Source: Streptomyces mirabilis
GTDB lineage: Bacteria; Actinomycetota; Actinomycetes; Streptomycetales; Streptomycetaceae
DNA: 64,000 bases
NCBI RefSeq assembly: GCF_039503195.1
Contig: NZ_JBCJKP010000001.1
Coordinates: 9,238,001 to 9,302,000, forward strand
Direction of reading: 5' to 3'
How positions within the stretch are numbered: position 1 is the stretch's first letter; each line of letters opens with the position of its first letter. The translations under genes were made by a program, and so were the position numbers. The notes below the pieces were generated by a model. That model did not search any database. It was not told the origin of the DNA and saw only the letters and a list, made by a program, of their open reading frames with translations. Positions 8,845-19,543 of the stretch are shown one piece after another.

Positions 8845-9792
8845 ATGAAGACCTCCTGGCGGAGCGCCTCACTCGTAGCGACAGCTGCGGCCGTGCTGGC
8901 GCTCACGACGGCGTGCGGTCAGGAATCGGGCACCCAGTCGACGGGGAGCCAGAACGTGGGCGCCGCCGCGGCAGCCAACGGTTACGGTCAGGCCACCAGT
9001 AGCAGCACCACCTCTCCCAATGGCTACGGCGCCGACCAGCAGAGTGCCGCCCCCAAGGCGGAATCCGCAGGTCAGCTGGCCGTCGCGGAAAGCACGACGC
9101 TCGGCAAGGTGCTGACCGACAGCGCCGGATTCACCCTGTACCGCTTCGAGAAGGACACCGCCGAGCCGCCGAAGTCGAACTGTGACGGCGACTGCGCGAC
9201 CGCTTGGCCGCCCGTTCCCGCCGACGGCGCCGTGGCCGCCACTGGTGTGGACAAGGCCCTGCTCGGCGAGGTCACCCGCCCGGACGGCACCAAGCAGCTG
9301 ACGATCGGCGGCTGGCCGATGTACCGGTACGCCAAGGACACCAAGGCCGGTGACACCAACGGCCAAGGCGTCGGCGGCACTTGGTACGCCTCCGCCCCCG
9401 ACGGCAAGAAGGCCACCCTGGCCTCCCTGCCGGGCCTGTCGACCCGCAACGACCCCAAGCTCGGCGAGATCATCGTCGACAAGAACGGCCGGACGGTCTA
9501 CCGCTTCCTGAAGGACCAGGCCTGGCCCGTCCCGAAGTCCGCCTGCACCGGTGCCTGCCTGGAGAAGTGGCCCGTCGTGGCCCCGGTCTCCGCCAGTGAC
9601 ACCAAGGGCGTGAAGAAGAAGGGCCTGATGGGCTTCACCCGCCCGGACGGCGCCAAGCAGATGACCGTCAACTGCTGGCCCATCTACACCTTCTCCGGTG
9701 ACAAGGCGGCCGGGGACACCAACGGTCAGGGCGTGGGCGGCACTTGGTACGCCGTCGCCCCCGACGGAAAGCCGGTCGGCGCGCCGAAGTAG
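8845..9792 (+). CDS. Lipoprotein with PF03640 'secreted repeat' modules
   Basis: The product has 315 residues with a lipoprotein signal ending in LTTAC (lipid-modified Cys about residue 22). A Ser/Gly/Ala linker and about four PF03640/COG4315 repeats follow. The repeats carry paired motifs such as LTDSAGFTLYRFEKD and GWPMYRYAKDTKAGD, and conserved Cys in CDGDCATAWPP and CTGACLEKWP. The family is extracellular and widespread in Streptomyces; a redox or electron-transfer role has been suggested for some members but is not shown here. In S. coelicolor a comparable lipoprotein lies near rmdA, as here. The ATG at 8845 is chosen because it gives the lipobox; a GGGAG lies 6-10 bases upstream. The open frame runs back to 7156, but that part is noncoding. 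Confidence 0.9.
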   Translation: MKTSWRSASLVATAAAVLALTTACGQESGTQSTGSQNVGAAAAANGYGQATSSSTTSPNGYGADQQSAAPKAESAGQLAVAESTTLGKVLTDSAGFTLYRFEKDTAEPPKSNCDGDCATAWPPVPADGAVAATGVDKALLGEVTRPDGTKQLTIGGWPMYRYAKDTKAGDTNGQGVGGTWYASAPDGKKATLASLPGLSTRNDPKLGEIIVDKNGRTVYRFLKDQAWPVPKSACTGACLEKWPVVAPVSASDTKGVKKKGLMGFTRPDGAKQMTVNCWPIYTFSGDKAAGDTNGQGVGGTWYAVAPDGKPVGAPK

Positions 9793-9846
9793 AGGATCAC
9801 CTCCCCAGGGTTGATCGATCTCGCCCGGAACAACGCGTACGACCTG

Positions 9847-9883
9847 GGTCCGCCCCCTCCGCACCGCACGGAGGGGGCGGACC
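9847..9883. terminator. Hairpin terminator after the repeat lipoprotein
   Basis: A 15-bp stem (9847-9861 with 9869-9883) and a 7-base loop lie 55 bases after the stop codon at 9792. Confidence 0.8.
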
Positions 9884-10249
9884 TCTTGGCGTACCCGGAA
9901 CGGGCGGGGCGCGCGGATCGGACGACGTGAGGCGGGTGGATCACCGCGCGGTTCACTTGCCGAACGAACGCCCGGGAGTTTTCCACACCAGGGGTGCCCG
10001 ACGCCCCGATACCGTCGCGACGCTTCGTAACTCCCACGAACTTTTTGGAATGCTTCGCATCGATTTCGCGGTGACAGGGATCGGCGTGTTCGACTGACCT
10101 GCACCGGGCGCCAATTCGGCACATGCCCGAGGCAGTGACGGTGAACGGACGGTCAATTTCCGTTTTGACTCGCTCCTTTGACGGACGATCAGTAGCCTCA
10201 GCTCGAACACCGGATCGCCTACGTCGTCGACTACGCCTTGGAGAGATAG
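9884..10249. other. Upstream region of the methyltransferase-rmdA pair
   Basis: I see no gene in these 366 bases. TTGACT (10165-10170) and TAGCCT (10193-10198) resemble promoter hexamers but are 22 bp apart, so the promoter is not resolved. GGAGAG just before 10250 is the ribosome site for the methyltransferase. Confidence 0.4.
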
Positions 10250-11062
10250 ATGGAGCGTCCCGCCTGGGCCCCCCGCAGCATTGACATCTCGGTGCCGAGC
10301 GTGTCCCGTATCTATGACTACTACCTGGGCGGTTCGCACAACTTCGAGGTCGACCGGGAAGCCGCGCGCAAGGCGATGGAGTTCATGCCGGGACTGCCCA
10401 AGGTCATGCAGGCGAACAGGGCGTTCATGCGCCGTGCCGTGCGTTTCGCGGCCGACCAGGGCATCGACCAGTTCCTCGACATCGGCTCCGGCATCCCGAC
10501 CTTCGGCAATGTCCACGAGATCGCCCAGACGGCCAAGCCCGGCGCGCACGTCGTGTACGTGGACCACGACCCGGTGGCCGTCGCGCACAGCCAGGCCGTC
10601 CTGCGGGACAACGAGGACGCGGACGTGGTCGCGGCCGATCTGCTCAAGCCCCAGGAGATCCTGGCGACTCCCCAGGTGCAGCGGTTGATCGACCTGAACC
10701 GTCCGGTGGCCCTCCTCCTCGTTGCCATACTGCACTTCGTGGAGGACGCGGACGACCCGTACGGTGCGGTGGCCGAGCTGCGCGACGCGCTGGCGCCGGG
10801 CAGTCTGCTCGTGCTCACGCATGCGTCGTACGAGGGAATCCCGCTCCCGCCGGAGCGGGCCGAGGGCGCGGTCGACGTGTACAAGGACATCCGCAACCCG
10901 CTGATCATGCGCTCGCGCGAGGAGATCGCGCGGTTCTTCGAGGGGTACGACATGGTGGAACCCGGTCTGGTGCCGATGCCGATCTGGCGGCCCGACACGG
11001 CACCCGAGGATGAGGATCCCTACTCCTTCTCGGGGTTCGCAGGTGTGGGGCGCACGGCGTGA
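10250..11062 (+). CDS. SAM-dependent methyltransferase (PF04672, DUF574 type)
   Basis: The product has 270 residues. The N-terminal RIYDYYLGGSHNFEVDR segment is the hallmark of this actinobacterial family. The Rossmann methyltransferase core follows with FLDIGSGIPTFGN (SAM-binding motif I), VYVDHDPVAV (acidic loop, motif II) and ADLLKPQEI. A small-molecule or protein substrate is not known for the family. The stop codon overlaps the GTG start of rmdA (GTGA at 11059-11062), so the pair is translationally coupled and probably works in one pathway. Confidence 0.88.
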   Translation: MERPAWAPRSIDISVPSVSRIYDYYLGGSHNFEVDREAARKAMEFMPGLPKVMQANRAFMRRAVRFAADQGIDQFLDIGSGIPTFGNVHEIAQTAKPGAHVVYVDHDPVAVAHSQAVLRDNEDADVVAADLLKPQEILATPQVQRLIDLNRPVALLLVAILHFVEDADDPYGAVAELRDALAPGSLLVLTHASYEGIPLPPERAEGAVDVYKDIRNPLIMRSREEIARFFEGYDMVEPGLVPMPIWRPDTAPEDEDPYSFSGFAGVGRTA

Positions 11063-13194
11063 CGGGCGAACCGGACGGGCCGGAGGACAGACTGCGCAGG
11101 TTCGCGACGATCTGGAGCCGGGCGGTCTTCCCGGTCACCTCCACGTCGCTGACCCGGCCGGAGCTCGAGCAGCAACTCGTACCGCTCGCCCGGCGGTTGA
11201 GTGACGCGCTGAAGGCGAGGACCTTCGACGCGGCCGCGGGCCAGGCGGTCGGCGCCGCGCTGGTCGCCGCGCACTGCACCGACCCCGAGGCGCTCAGCCG
11301 CAGCCTCGACTGCGTCGACGCCTATCTGGTGCTCTACTGCGGCGAGGACGGCCCCCAGGAGGCCCTGCGGACCCGCTCGGCGCGTCTGCAGCACGCCATG
11401 GCGGCGGGCTTCGCGGGGGCACTGCGGGAGCGGACGCTCGCCGAGCAGGAGGCCATCTCCCAGGCGGCGTTGAACGCGCGCAGCACGGTGGCCGAGGCGC
11501 TGCACGCGAGCGAGGCCCGGTTCCGCGCCGTCTTCGAGGGGGCGGCCATAGGAATCGGCATCGCCGACCTCGAAGGCAACATACTGCAGGTCAATGGAGC
11601 CCTGCTGCGTATGTTCGGTGGTTCCGAGCAGGGCGTGCGCGGCCGCAAGGTCCCCGAGTGGACGCATCCCGAGGACGCACCCCAAGTCTGGCGGTTGTAC
11701 GAGGAGTTGGTACGCGGCGAGCGCGAGCACTACCACGTCGAAAAAGCCTTCTACCGGCCCGACGGCACCGCCCTGTGGACCAACCTGACGGTGTCCCTGC
11801 TGCGCGACGCGGACGGCCGGCCGCAGTACCAGCTCGCGCTGATGGAGGACACCACCGAGCGTCGGCTGCTCAATCTGCGGCTGCGCTACGAGGCCACCCA
11901 CGACGCGCTCACCGGCCTGCCCAACCGGACCCTCTTCTTCGAACGCCTGGAGAAGGCGGTGTCCGCGGGCAACGACCAGCGCTTCGGCCTGTGCTACCTC
12001 GACCTCGACGGCTTCAAGACCATCAACGACAGCCTGGGGCACGCGGCGGGCGACCGGCTGCTCGTCGAGGTCGCCGACCGGTTGCAGTCCTGTGCGACCG
12101 CACCCGGCGAGATGGTCGCTCGGCTCGGCGGCGACGAGTTCGTGGCCCTCACCACCGGGCCCGACACCGAGCGCGAGGTGGACGCGCTCGCCGACCGCAT
12201 CATGAACGCCCTCGTCACCCCGGTCCGCATCGACGGCCGGGAGCTGACGGTCCGCGGCAGCATCGGCATCGTCGAGGGCCCGGCGGGTGAGCGCGGCCCG
12301 GCGGAGGTGCTGCGCAGCGCCGACATCACGATGTACCGCGCCAAGTCCGCGGGCGGCAACCGCTTCGAGCTCGCCGATCCCGAGGCCGACGCCCGCGCCA
12401 TCACCCGTCACGGGCTCACCACGGCGCTGCCCGCGGCCCTGGACCGGGGCGAGTTCTTCATCGAGTACCAGCCGCTCGTGCACCTCGGCGACGGCAGCGT
12501 GCACGGCGCGGAGGCGCTGGTGCGCTGGCTGCATCCGCAACACGGCGTCCTCGGCCCCGACCGGTTCATTCCGCTGGCCGAGCACACCGGGCTGATCGTG
12601 CCGCTGGGCCGGTGGGTCCTGGAGCAGTCGGTCCGCCAGGCCCGCCAGTGGCAGGAACGACACGCCGATTCGGGCCCGCTGCGGATCAACGTCAACCTGT
12701 CGCCCTGCCAGCTGACCCACCCGGGTCTGGTCCAGGACACGGTCGACATCCTGGAGCGTGAAGGTCTCGACGCCGAGGCGCTGTGTCTGGAGGTCACCGA
12801 GTCCGCGCTGATCGGCGCCGACGACGATCTGCTGAAGCCGCTGCGGCGCCTGGCCGAGATGGGCGTCGACATCGCCCTCGACGACTTCGGCACCGGTTAC
12901 TCCAACCTCGCCAATCTCCGCCGCCTGCCCGTGAGCATCCTCAAGCTGGACCGCTCCTTCACCCAGGGCATGCAGCAGTTCCCGGCGGACCCCGTCGACC
13001 TCAAGATCGTCGAGGGGATCGTTTCGCTCGCCCACAGCCTCGACCTCGCGGTCACGGTGGAGGGCGTCGAAACGGGCGCACAGGCCGAGCAGTTGCGGAT
13101 ACTGGGCTGCGACACGGCCCAGGGCTGGTACTACGCCCGCCCGGGCCCACCGGAGCGGCTGCACGAACTGGCCCTGGTGGACGCCACAGGCTGA
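11059..13194 (+). CDS. rmdA: Cyclic di-GMP turnover protein, PAS-GGDEF-EAL (RmdA type)
   Basis: The product has 711 residues: a helical N-terminal region (1-150), a PAS domain with PAC (about 150-275), GGDEF (about 280-440) and EAL (about 450-700). The GGDEF active site is intact (LGGDEF near residue 356). So is the EAL signature (EALVRW near 482) and later EAL residues (ECTES-like LEVTES, DDFGTGYSNL, LKLDRSF, VEGVET), so both cyclase and phosphodiesterase activity are possible. The domain order and its neighbourhood (lipoprotein, methyltransferase, succinate dehydrogenase) match RmdA of S. coelicolor (SCO0928), a c-di-GMP regulator of aerial development. The GTG start is fixed by the GTGA overlap with the upstream methyltransferase. 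Confidence 0.9.
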   Translation: MTGEPDGPEDRLRRFATIWSRAVFPVTSTSLTRPELEQQLVPLARRLSDALKARTFDAAAGQAVGAALVAAHCTDPEALSRSLDCVDAYLVLYCGEDGPQEALRTRSARLQHAMAAGFAGALRERTLAEQEAISQAALNARSTVAEALHASEARFRAVFEGAAIGIGIADLEGNILQVNGALLRMFGGSEQGVRGRKVPEWTHPEDAPQVWRLYEELVRGEREHYHVEKAFYRPDGTALWTNLTVSLLRDADGRPQYQLALMEDTTERRLLNLRLRYEATHDALTGLPNRTLFFERLEKAVSAGNDQRFGLCYLDLDGFKTINDSLGHAAGDRLLVEVADRLQSCATAPGEMVARLGGDEFVALTTGPDTEREVDALADRIMNALVTPVRIDGRELTVRGSIGIVEGPAGERGPAEVLRSADITMYRAKSAGGNRFELADPEADARAITRHGLTTALPAALDRGEFFIEYQPLVHLGDGSVHGAEALVRWLHPQHGVLGPDRFIPLAEHTGLIVPLGRWVLEQSVRQARQWQERHADSGPLRINVNLSPCQLTHPGLVQDTVDILEREGLDAEALCLEVTESALIGADDDLLKPLRRLAEMGVDIALDDFGTGYSNLANLRRLPVSILKLDRSFTQGMQQFPADPVDLKIVEGIVSLAHSLDLAVTVEGVETGAQAEQLRILGCDTAQGWYYARPGPPERLHELALVDATG

Positions 13195-13275
13195 GGCTTC
13201 GGGTGCGGCGTGGTCTCCTGGAACGGAGGGCGTGCCGCTGTGTGCCCAGTGGATCAACTGAAGGAGCTGCGAAGG

Positions 13276-14055
13276 ATGGGCACGGAACTCCAGGGCAGGA
13301 CCGCCGTCGTCACCGGCGCGAGCAAGGGCATCGGACTGGCCGTCGCCGAGGCGCTGGCCGGCGCGGGGGCGACGGTGATCGCCGGGTCGCGCACCACGAC
13401 GCCGGGTCTCGACGCGCTGGTCAAGCAGGGCGGTGTCTCCTGGGTGCCGGTGGACCTGGCCGAACCCGGTGCCGCCGAGCGCCTCGTGGCGACGGCGGAC
13501 GGCCGACTGGACATCCTGGTCAACAACGTCGGCGCGGCCCCCGCCCGCATGGGCGGATTCCTGTCGGTGACCGACGAGGACTGGCAGCGCACGGTCGATC
13601 TGAACCTCCTCACGGCCGTACGGGTCACCCGCGCCGCCCTGCCCCTGATGCTGTCCGCCGGGCAGGGCTCGGTCGTGACGGTCGCCTCGGTCAACGCCAC
13701 CCTGCCCGACCCGATGGTGATCGACTACAGCGCGGGCAAGGCCGCGCTGGTCGCCTTCTCCAAGGCGCTCTCCAAGGAGGTCGGCCCCCAGGGCATCCGG
13801 GTCAACACCGTCAGCCCCGGTCCGGTGGAGACCGAGCTGTGGCTCGGCGGCGACGGGGTGGCGGCCACGGTCTCGGCAGCCGCCGGGATCACCCCGGACG
13901 ACGTGGTCGCCCAGGCGTCCGGTGCCACGGTCACCGGCCGCTTCTCCCAGCCGTCCGAGGTCGCCGACCTGGTCCTCTTCCTCGCCGGCGACCAGTCCCG
14001 CAACATCACCGGCAGCGACTTCGTCATCGACGGCGGTTTCATCCCGACCTGGTGA
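13276..14055 (+). CDS. SDR family NAD(P)-dependent oxidoreductase
   Basis: The product has 259 residues and is a classical short-chain dehydrogenase. It shows the TGASKGIG nucleotide-binding motif, NNVG, a catalytic Ser in TVASVNA, and the YSAGK (YxxxK) active site. A C-terminal GSDFVIDGGF closes the fold. The substrate cannot be inferred. AAGGAG at 13261-13266, 9 bases before the ATG at 13276, fixes the start although the frame is open to 13210. The gene is 81 bases after rmdA on the same strand and converges on the LysR gene that ends at 14081. Confidence 0.88.
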   Translation: MGTELQGRTAVVTGASKGIGLAVAEALAGAGATVIAGSRTTTPGLDALVKQGGVSWVPVDLAEPGAAERLVATADGRLDILVNNVGAAPARMGGFLSVTDEDWQRTVDLNLLTAVRVTRAALPLMLSAGQGSVVTVASVNATLPDPMVIDYSAGKAALVAFSKALSKEVGPQGIRVNTVSPGPVETELWLGGDGVAATVSAAAGITPDDVVAQASGATVTGRFSQPSEVADLVLFLAGDQSRNITGSDFVIDGGFIPTW

Positions 14056-14080
14056 CGTACCGACCGGCCCCCTGCGCCGG

Positions 14081-14962
14081 TCAGCGTTCCAGCAGCATCC
14101 GCTGGAGTTCGCGGGCCGCGCGTGGCGGGGCCACATCGCTGCGGTGGGCCAGGGCGATGACGCGGTGGAGTCCGGGGCGTGCGAGCGGTGTCACCCGCAG
14201 GCCGCGCCCCGACCGCGTCGCGACCATGCGCGGGACGACGGCCACGCCGAGCCCCGCCCTGACGAATCCCAGCACCGCGTCCATCTCGCCGCCCTCGACG
14301 GCGAAGTCCGGCTCGAAGCCCTCGGCGCGGCAGGCGGCGACGGTCAGTTCCCGCAGGTCGTAGCCGTGCCGGAACATCACAAGGCGTTCGCCCTCCAGGT
14401 CGGGGATGCGCACGGTGCGACCGGTCCCCGGCGCGGGCGCATCCGGTGACGACACCACGACCAGGTCCTCACGCAGCAGCTCCACCGTCGTCAGCGCGGG
14501 GGAGGGGGTGGGCAGCGGGAGGACGACCAGGGCGAGATCCAACGCGCCGCGCGCGAGTTCCCGTACGAGATCGTGGGAGCCGCCCTCCTCGATCAGCAGC
14601 CGGATACCCGGATAGCGGTCGTGGAAGGCGCGCAGGACATCCGGAAGGAGGCCGGTGCACACGCTCGGTGTCGCGCCCAGGCGGACCCGGCCGCTGCGCA
14701 GCTGGGCCAGTTCCTGCACCTCGTGCCGGGCCGTGTCCGCGTCGGCCAGGATGCGCCGGGCCAGTGGCAGCAGCGCCTCGCCCGCGTCCGTCAGGGTGAT
14801 GTTGCCCCGCGCGCGGAGAAAGAGGTCCGCCCCCAACTCCCGTTCCAGTGCCTTGATCTGCTGGGAGAGGGACGGCTGGGCGACATGGACCAGATCGGCG
14901 GCCCGCGTGAAGTGCCGGGTCTCGGCGACCGCCACGAAGTACTGGAGCTGCTGGAACTGCAT
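14081..14962 (-). CDS. LysR family transcriptional regulator divergent from sdhCAB
   Basis: The product has 293 residues with an N-terminal winged HTH (QYFVAVAETRHFTRAADLVHVAQPSL at about 6-31, cut here into its conserved parts) and a two-lobed effector-binding domain. The ATG at 14962 is preferred over the in-frame ATG at 15004: the family begins MQFQQLQYF, and the later start leaves the LysR box at 14972-14986 outside the gene. Divergent orientation toward the succinate dehydrogenase operon suggests that it controls this operon and itself. The effector is unknown. Confidence 0.88.
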   Translation of the reverse strand: MQFQQLQYFVAVAETRHFTRAADLVHVAQPSLSQQIKALERELGADLFLRARGNITLTDAGEALLPLARRILADADTARHEVQELAQLRSGRVRLGATPSVCTGLLPDVLRAFHDRYPGIRLLIEEGGSHDLVRELARGALDLALVVLPLPTPSPALTTVELLREDLVVVSSPDAPAPGTGRTVRIPDLEGERLVMFRHGYDLRELTVAACRAEGFEPDFAVEGGEMDAVLGFVRAGLGVAVVPRMVATRSGRGLRVTPLARPGLHRVIALAHRSDVAPPRAARELQRMLLER

Positions 14963-14971
14963 CCACCCATC

Positions 14972-14986
14972 ATAGGCTCCAGCTAT
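14972..14986. promoter_or_regulatory. LysR-type operator (ATAG-N7-CTAT)
   Basis: ATAG (14972-14975), seven bases, then CTAT (14983-14986) is an exact dyad with the T-N11-A LysR core. It lies 9 bases upstream of the LysR start and 59 bases upstream of the sdhC start, as expected for an autoregulated divergent pair. Confidence 0.75.
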
Positions 14987-15045
14987 GGAAACGAGCTGGA
15001 CCATGTCTTGGACCGATCGGCACCCACGGCCCTACGTTCTGAGAC

Positions 15046-15753
15046 ATGGCTCTGGCAACGCGGACGGACCGACGACCGTCGATGACGCGCACCGTGTGGG
15101 ACAGCTCCGTCGGGAAGAAGACCGTGATGGCGGTCAGCGGCCTGATCATGCTGATGTACCTGGTCGTACACATGTTCGGCAACCTGAAGATCTTCTTCGG
15201 TTCGGGCGACTTCAACCACTACGCCCACTGGCTGCGCACCCTGGGTGAGCCCTTCCTGCACTACGAGTGGGCCCTGTGGATCATCCGCGTGGTCCTGGTC
15301 GTCGCCGTCGTCGCCCACGCCACCGCCGCGTACCAGCTCAGCCGCCGCGACATCAGGGCGCGCCCGAACAAGTACGTCCACCAGAAGCCCAGGTCCAGCT
15401 ACGCGACCCGCACGATGCGCTGGGGCGGGATCATCCTCGGCCTGTTCATCGTCTGGCACATCCTCGACCTGACGACCGGCACCGCGCACCCCGGCGGCTT
15501 CCAGCCCGGACACCCCTACCAGAACGTGATCGACACCTTCTCGACCTGGTACGGCGACGTGATCTACATCGTCGCGATGCTCGCGCTCGGCCTGCACATC
15601 CGGCACGGCTTCTGGAGCGCCGCACAGACCCTGGGCGCCGGCAGCCGCACCCGGGACCGCGCCCTCAAGACCGTCGCCGACGTCCTCGCACTGGTGCTGA
15701 CGGTGGGCTTCATCTCCGTACCCGTCGGTGTCATGACCGGATTGGTGAGCTGA
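15046..15753 (+). CDS. sdhC: Succinate dehydrogenase cytochrome b subunit
   Basis: The product has 235 residues with about five membrane helices. It carries His residues suited to heme ligation ([30 protein letters not shown]), typical of the single-polypeptide diheme anchor of actinobacterial Sdh enzymes. It carries electrons from the SdhAB head to menaquinone. It opens the operon sdhC-sdhA-sdhB: the SdhA ATG lies 1 base after its stop. TACGTT about 12-17 bases before the ATG could be a -10 element. The operon is divergent from a LysR gene with a consensus box between them. Confidence 0.92.
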   Translation: MALATRTDRRPSMTRTVWDSSVGKKTVMAVSGLIMLMYLVVHMFGNLKIFFGSGDFNHYAHWLRTLGEPFLHYEWALWIIRVVLVVAVVAHATAAYQLSRRDIRARPNKYVHQKPRSSYATRTMRWGGIILGLFIVWHILDLTTGTAHPGGFQPGHPYQNVIDTFSTWYGDVIYIVAMLALGLHIRHGFWSAAQTLGAGSRTRDRALKTVADVLALVLTVGFISVPVGVMTGLVS

Positions 15754-15754
15754 C

Positions 15755-17709
<1,955 letters not shown>

Positions 17710-17713
<4 letters not shown>

Positions 17714-18459
17714 AGCTCACCCTGCGCGTCTGGCGCCAGAAGAACGCCGACGCCGACGGAGCGATGTCCACGTACGAGGTGGACGACATCTCGGCCGACA
17801 TGTCCTTCCTGGAGATGCTCGACACCCTCAACGAGGAACTCATCCTCAAGGGCGAGGACCCCGTCGCCTTCGACCACGACTGCCGCGAGGGCATCTGCGG
17901 CGCCTGCAGCCTGGTCATCAACGGCGACGCCCACGGACCCGAGCGCACCACCACCTGCCAGCTGCACATGCGGTCCTTCCAGGACGGCGACACCATCGAC
18001 GTCGAGCCCTGGCGCGCCTCCGCCTTCCCGGTCGTCAAGGACCTCGTGGTGGACCGCTCGGCCTTCGACCGGATCATCCAGGCCGGCGGGTACATCACCG
18101 CCCCCACCGGCGCCGCGCCCGAGGCCCACGCGACGCCGGTGCCGAAGCCGGACGCCGACTTCGCGTTCGAGCACGCCGAGTGCATCGGCTGCGGCGCGTG
18201 TGTGGCCGCCTGTCCCAACGGGGCCGCGATGCTCTTCACCTCGGCGAAGGTCAACCATCTGAACGTGCTGCCACAGGGGGCGCCCGAGCGGGAGACGCGG
18301 GTGCTGGACATGGTGGCGCAGATGGACGAGGAGGGGTTCGGGGGGTGCACGCTGGCCGGGGAGTGCGCCACCGCTTGCCCCAAGGGGATTCCGTTGGTTT
18401 CCATCACCGGGATGAACAAGGAGTGGCTGCGGGCCGCTCGTAAGTCAGGGCGTCGCTGA
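17710..18459 (+). CDS. sdhB: Succinate dehydrogenase iron-sulfur subunit
   Basis: The product has 249 residues. The N-terminal ferredoxin domain holds the 2Fe-2S ligands in [16 protein letters not shown] and a later Cys in TTCQLH. The C-terminal domain holds [15 protein letters not shown] and [12 protein letters not shown], giving the ligands for the 4Fe-4S and 3Fe-4S clusters. It passes electrons from SdhA to the cytochrome b subunit. The start is fixed by the ATGA overlap with sdhA. Confidence 0.95.
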
Positions 18460-18487
18460 GGCGGTGGTTCGACTGCGGGTCGGTGGG

Positions 18488-18523
18488 GCTGATCGCGCAG
18501 TTCCCCGCGCCCCTCGAGGGGCG
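18488..18523. repeat. Streptomyces-type intergenic motif with perfect 16-bp palindrome
   Basis: GCGCAGTTCCCCGCGCCCCT followed by the palindrome CGCCCCTCGAGGGGCG (18508-18523) lies 30-65 bases after sdhB. Sequences of this kind recur in 3' flanks of many Streptomyces genes and probably act as terminators or mRNA stabilisers. The rest of the 313-base gap (18460-18772) holds no gene; AGGAGA at 18762-18767 is the next ribosome site. Confidence 0.6.
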
Positions 18524-18772
18524 TTCTTGCCGGCCCCGATTGTTAGGTAGACGTTCGCCGGATCTGTGCGGACGGGCGGGGCCGGGAGTGGTGCTCATCC
18601 CCGGTCCCGTCTCGCATTCGGGGGAATCTCCTGGCATTCAACATCCCCACATCCTGGCTCCTGGCACACGTCACGCGCAGGCCAACCGGCATCGGAAGAA
18701 CAGGAGCGCGCGGGCCGTACCGAACCGGTCTGCCGCCGCTGTGCCGAACCGGCCCGTGACCAGGAGAGTGCC

Positions 18773-19543
18773 ATGACCGGCGTTTCCACCCTCGACAGCC
18801 CCCCGCAGCCCCTGGCCCCCACCCGCTACACCGTCTCCCTCGCCCGTTCCGAGGCCGACGTCCGGGCCGCGCAGCGGCTGCGGCACGACGTCTTCGCCGG
18901 GGAGATGGGCGCCCTGCTGACCACGCCGCAGCCGGGGCTCGACATCGACGCCTTCGACGCCTACTGCGATCACCTGCTGGTCCGTGACACGCTGACCGAC
19001 CAGGTCGTCGGCACCTACCGTCTGCTGCCCCCGGAGCGCGCCGCGATCGCCGGCCGGCTCTACTCGGAGGGTGAGTTCGACGTGACCCCGCTCGACGCGA
19101 TCCGCCCGGGACTCGTCGAGGTCGGGCGCTCCTGCGTGCACCCTGACCACCGCGACGGCGCCGTCATCGGCCTCATCTGGGCCGGGATTGCCCGTTACAT
19201 GGTCGAGGGCGGCCACGAGTGGCTCGCGGGCTGCTGCTCGATCCCGCTCGCCGACGGCGGCGAGCTCGCGGCCGGAACCTGGGACCGGGTGCAGGCCAAG
19301 CACCTGGCACCCGAGGAGTACCGGGTACGACCGCTGCTGCCGTGGACCGCGGAGGGTGTCACCCGCCGACCCCACACCGAACTCCCCCCGCTCCTGCGCG
19401 GCTATCTCCGGCTCGGCGCCTGGGTCTGCGCCGCACCCGCGCACGACCCGGACTTCGGGGTCGCGGACCTGTTCGTGCTGCTGTCGATGCGCCGGGTCAA
19501 CCCGCGCTATCTGAGGCACTTCCTCTCGCTCGTCCCGGCCTGA
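18773..19543 (+). CDS. GNAT/hemolysin-type N-acyltransferase (OlsB-like)
   Basis: The product has 256 residues. It resembles the acetyltransferase (GNAT) fold found in ornithine-acyl-ACP N-acyltransferases and hemolysin-like proteins: LRHDVFAGEMGA near residue 42, a GTYRLLPP strand, VEVGRSCVHPDHRDG and a conserved C-terminal ADLFVLLSMRRVNPRYLRHF. OlsB transfers a 3-hydroxyacyl chain to ornithine. The next gene, overlapping by one base, is a PlsC/OlsA-like O-acyltransferase, so together they would make ornithine lipid. The start ATG at 18773 has AGGAGA 5 bases upstream; the longer open frame is not needed. The function is inferred from the pair, not proven. Confidence 0.78.
   Translation: MTGVSTLDSPPQPLAPTRYTVSLARSEADVRAAQRLRHDVFAGEMGALLTTPQPGLDIDAFDAYCDHLLVRDTLTDQVVGTYRLLPPERAAIAGRLYSEGEFDVTPLDAIRPGLVEVGRSCVHPDHRDGAVIGLIWAGIARYMVEGGHEWLAGCCSIPLADGGELAAGTWDRVQAKHLAPEEYRVRPLLPWTAEGVTRRPHTELPPLLRGYLRLGAWVCAAPAHDPDFGVADLFVLLSMRRVNPRYLRHFLSLVPA

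Noticed and set aside
11020..14136. Open frame of over 1000 codons antisense to rmdA and SDR
   Set aside because: Both plus-strand genes have intact catalytic motifs; the antisense reading is low-complexity.
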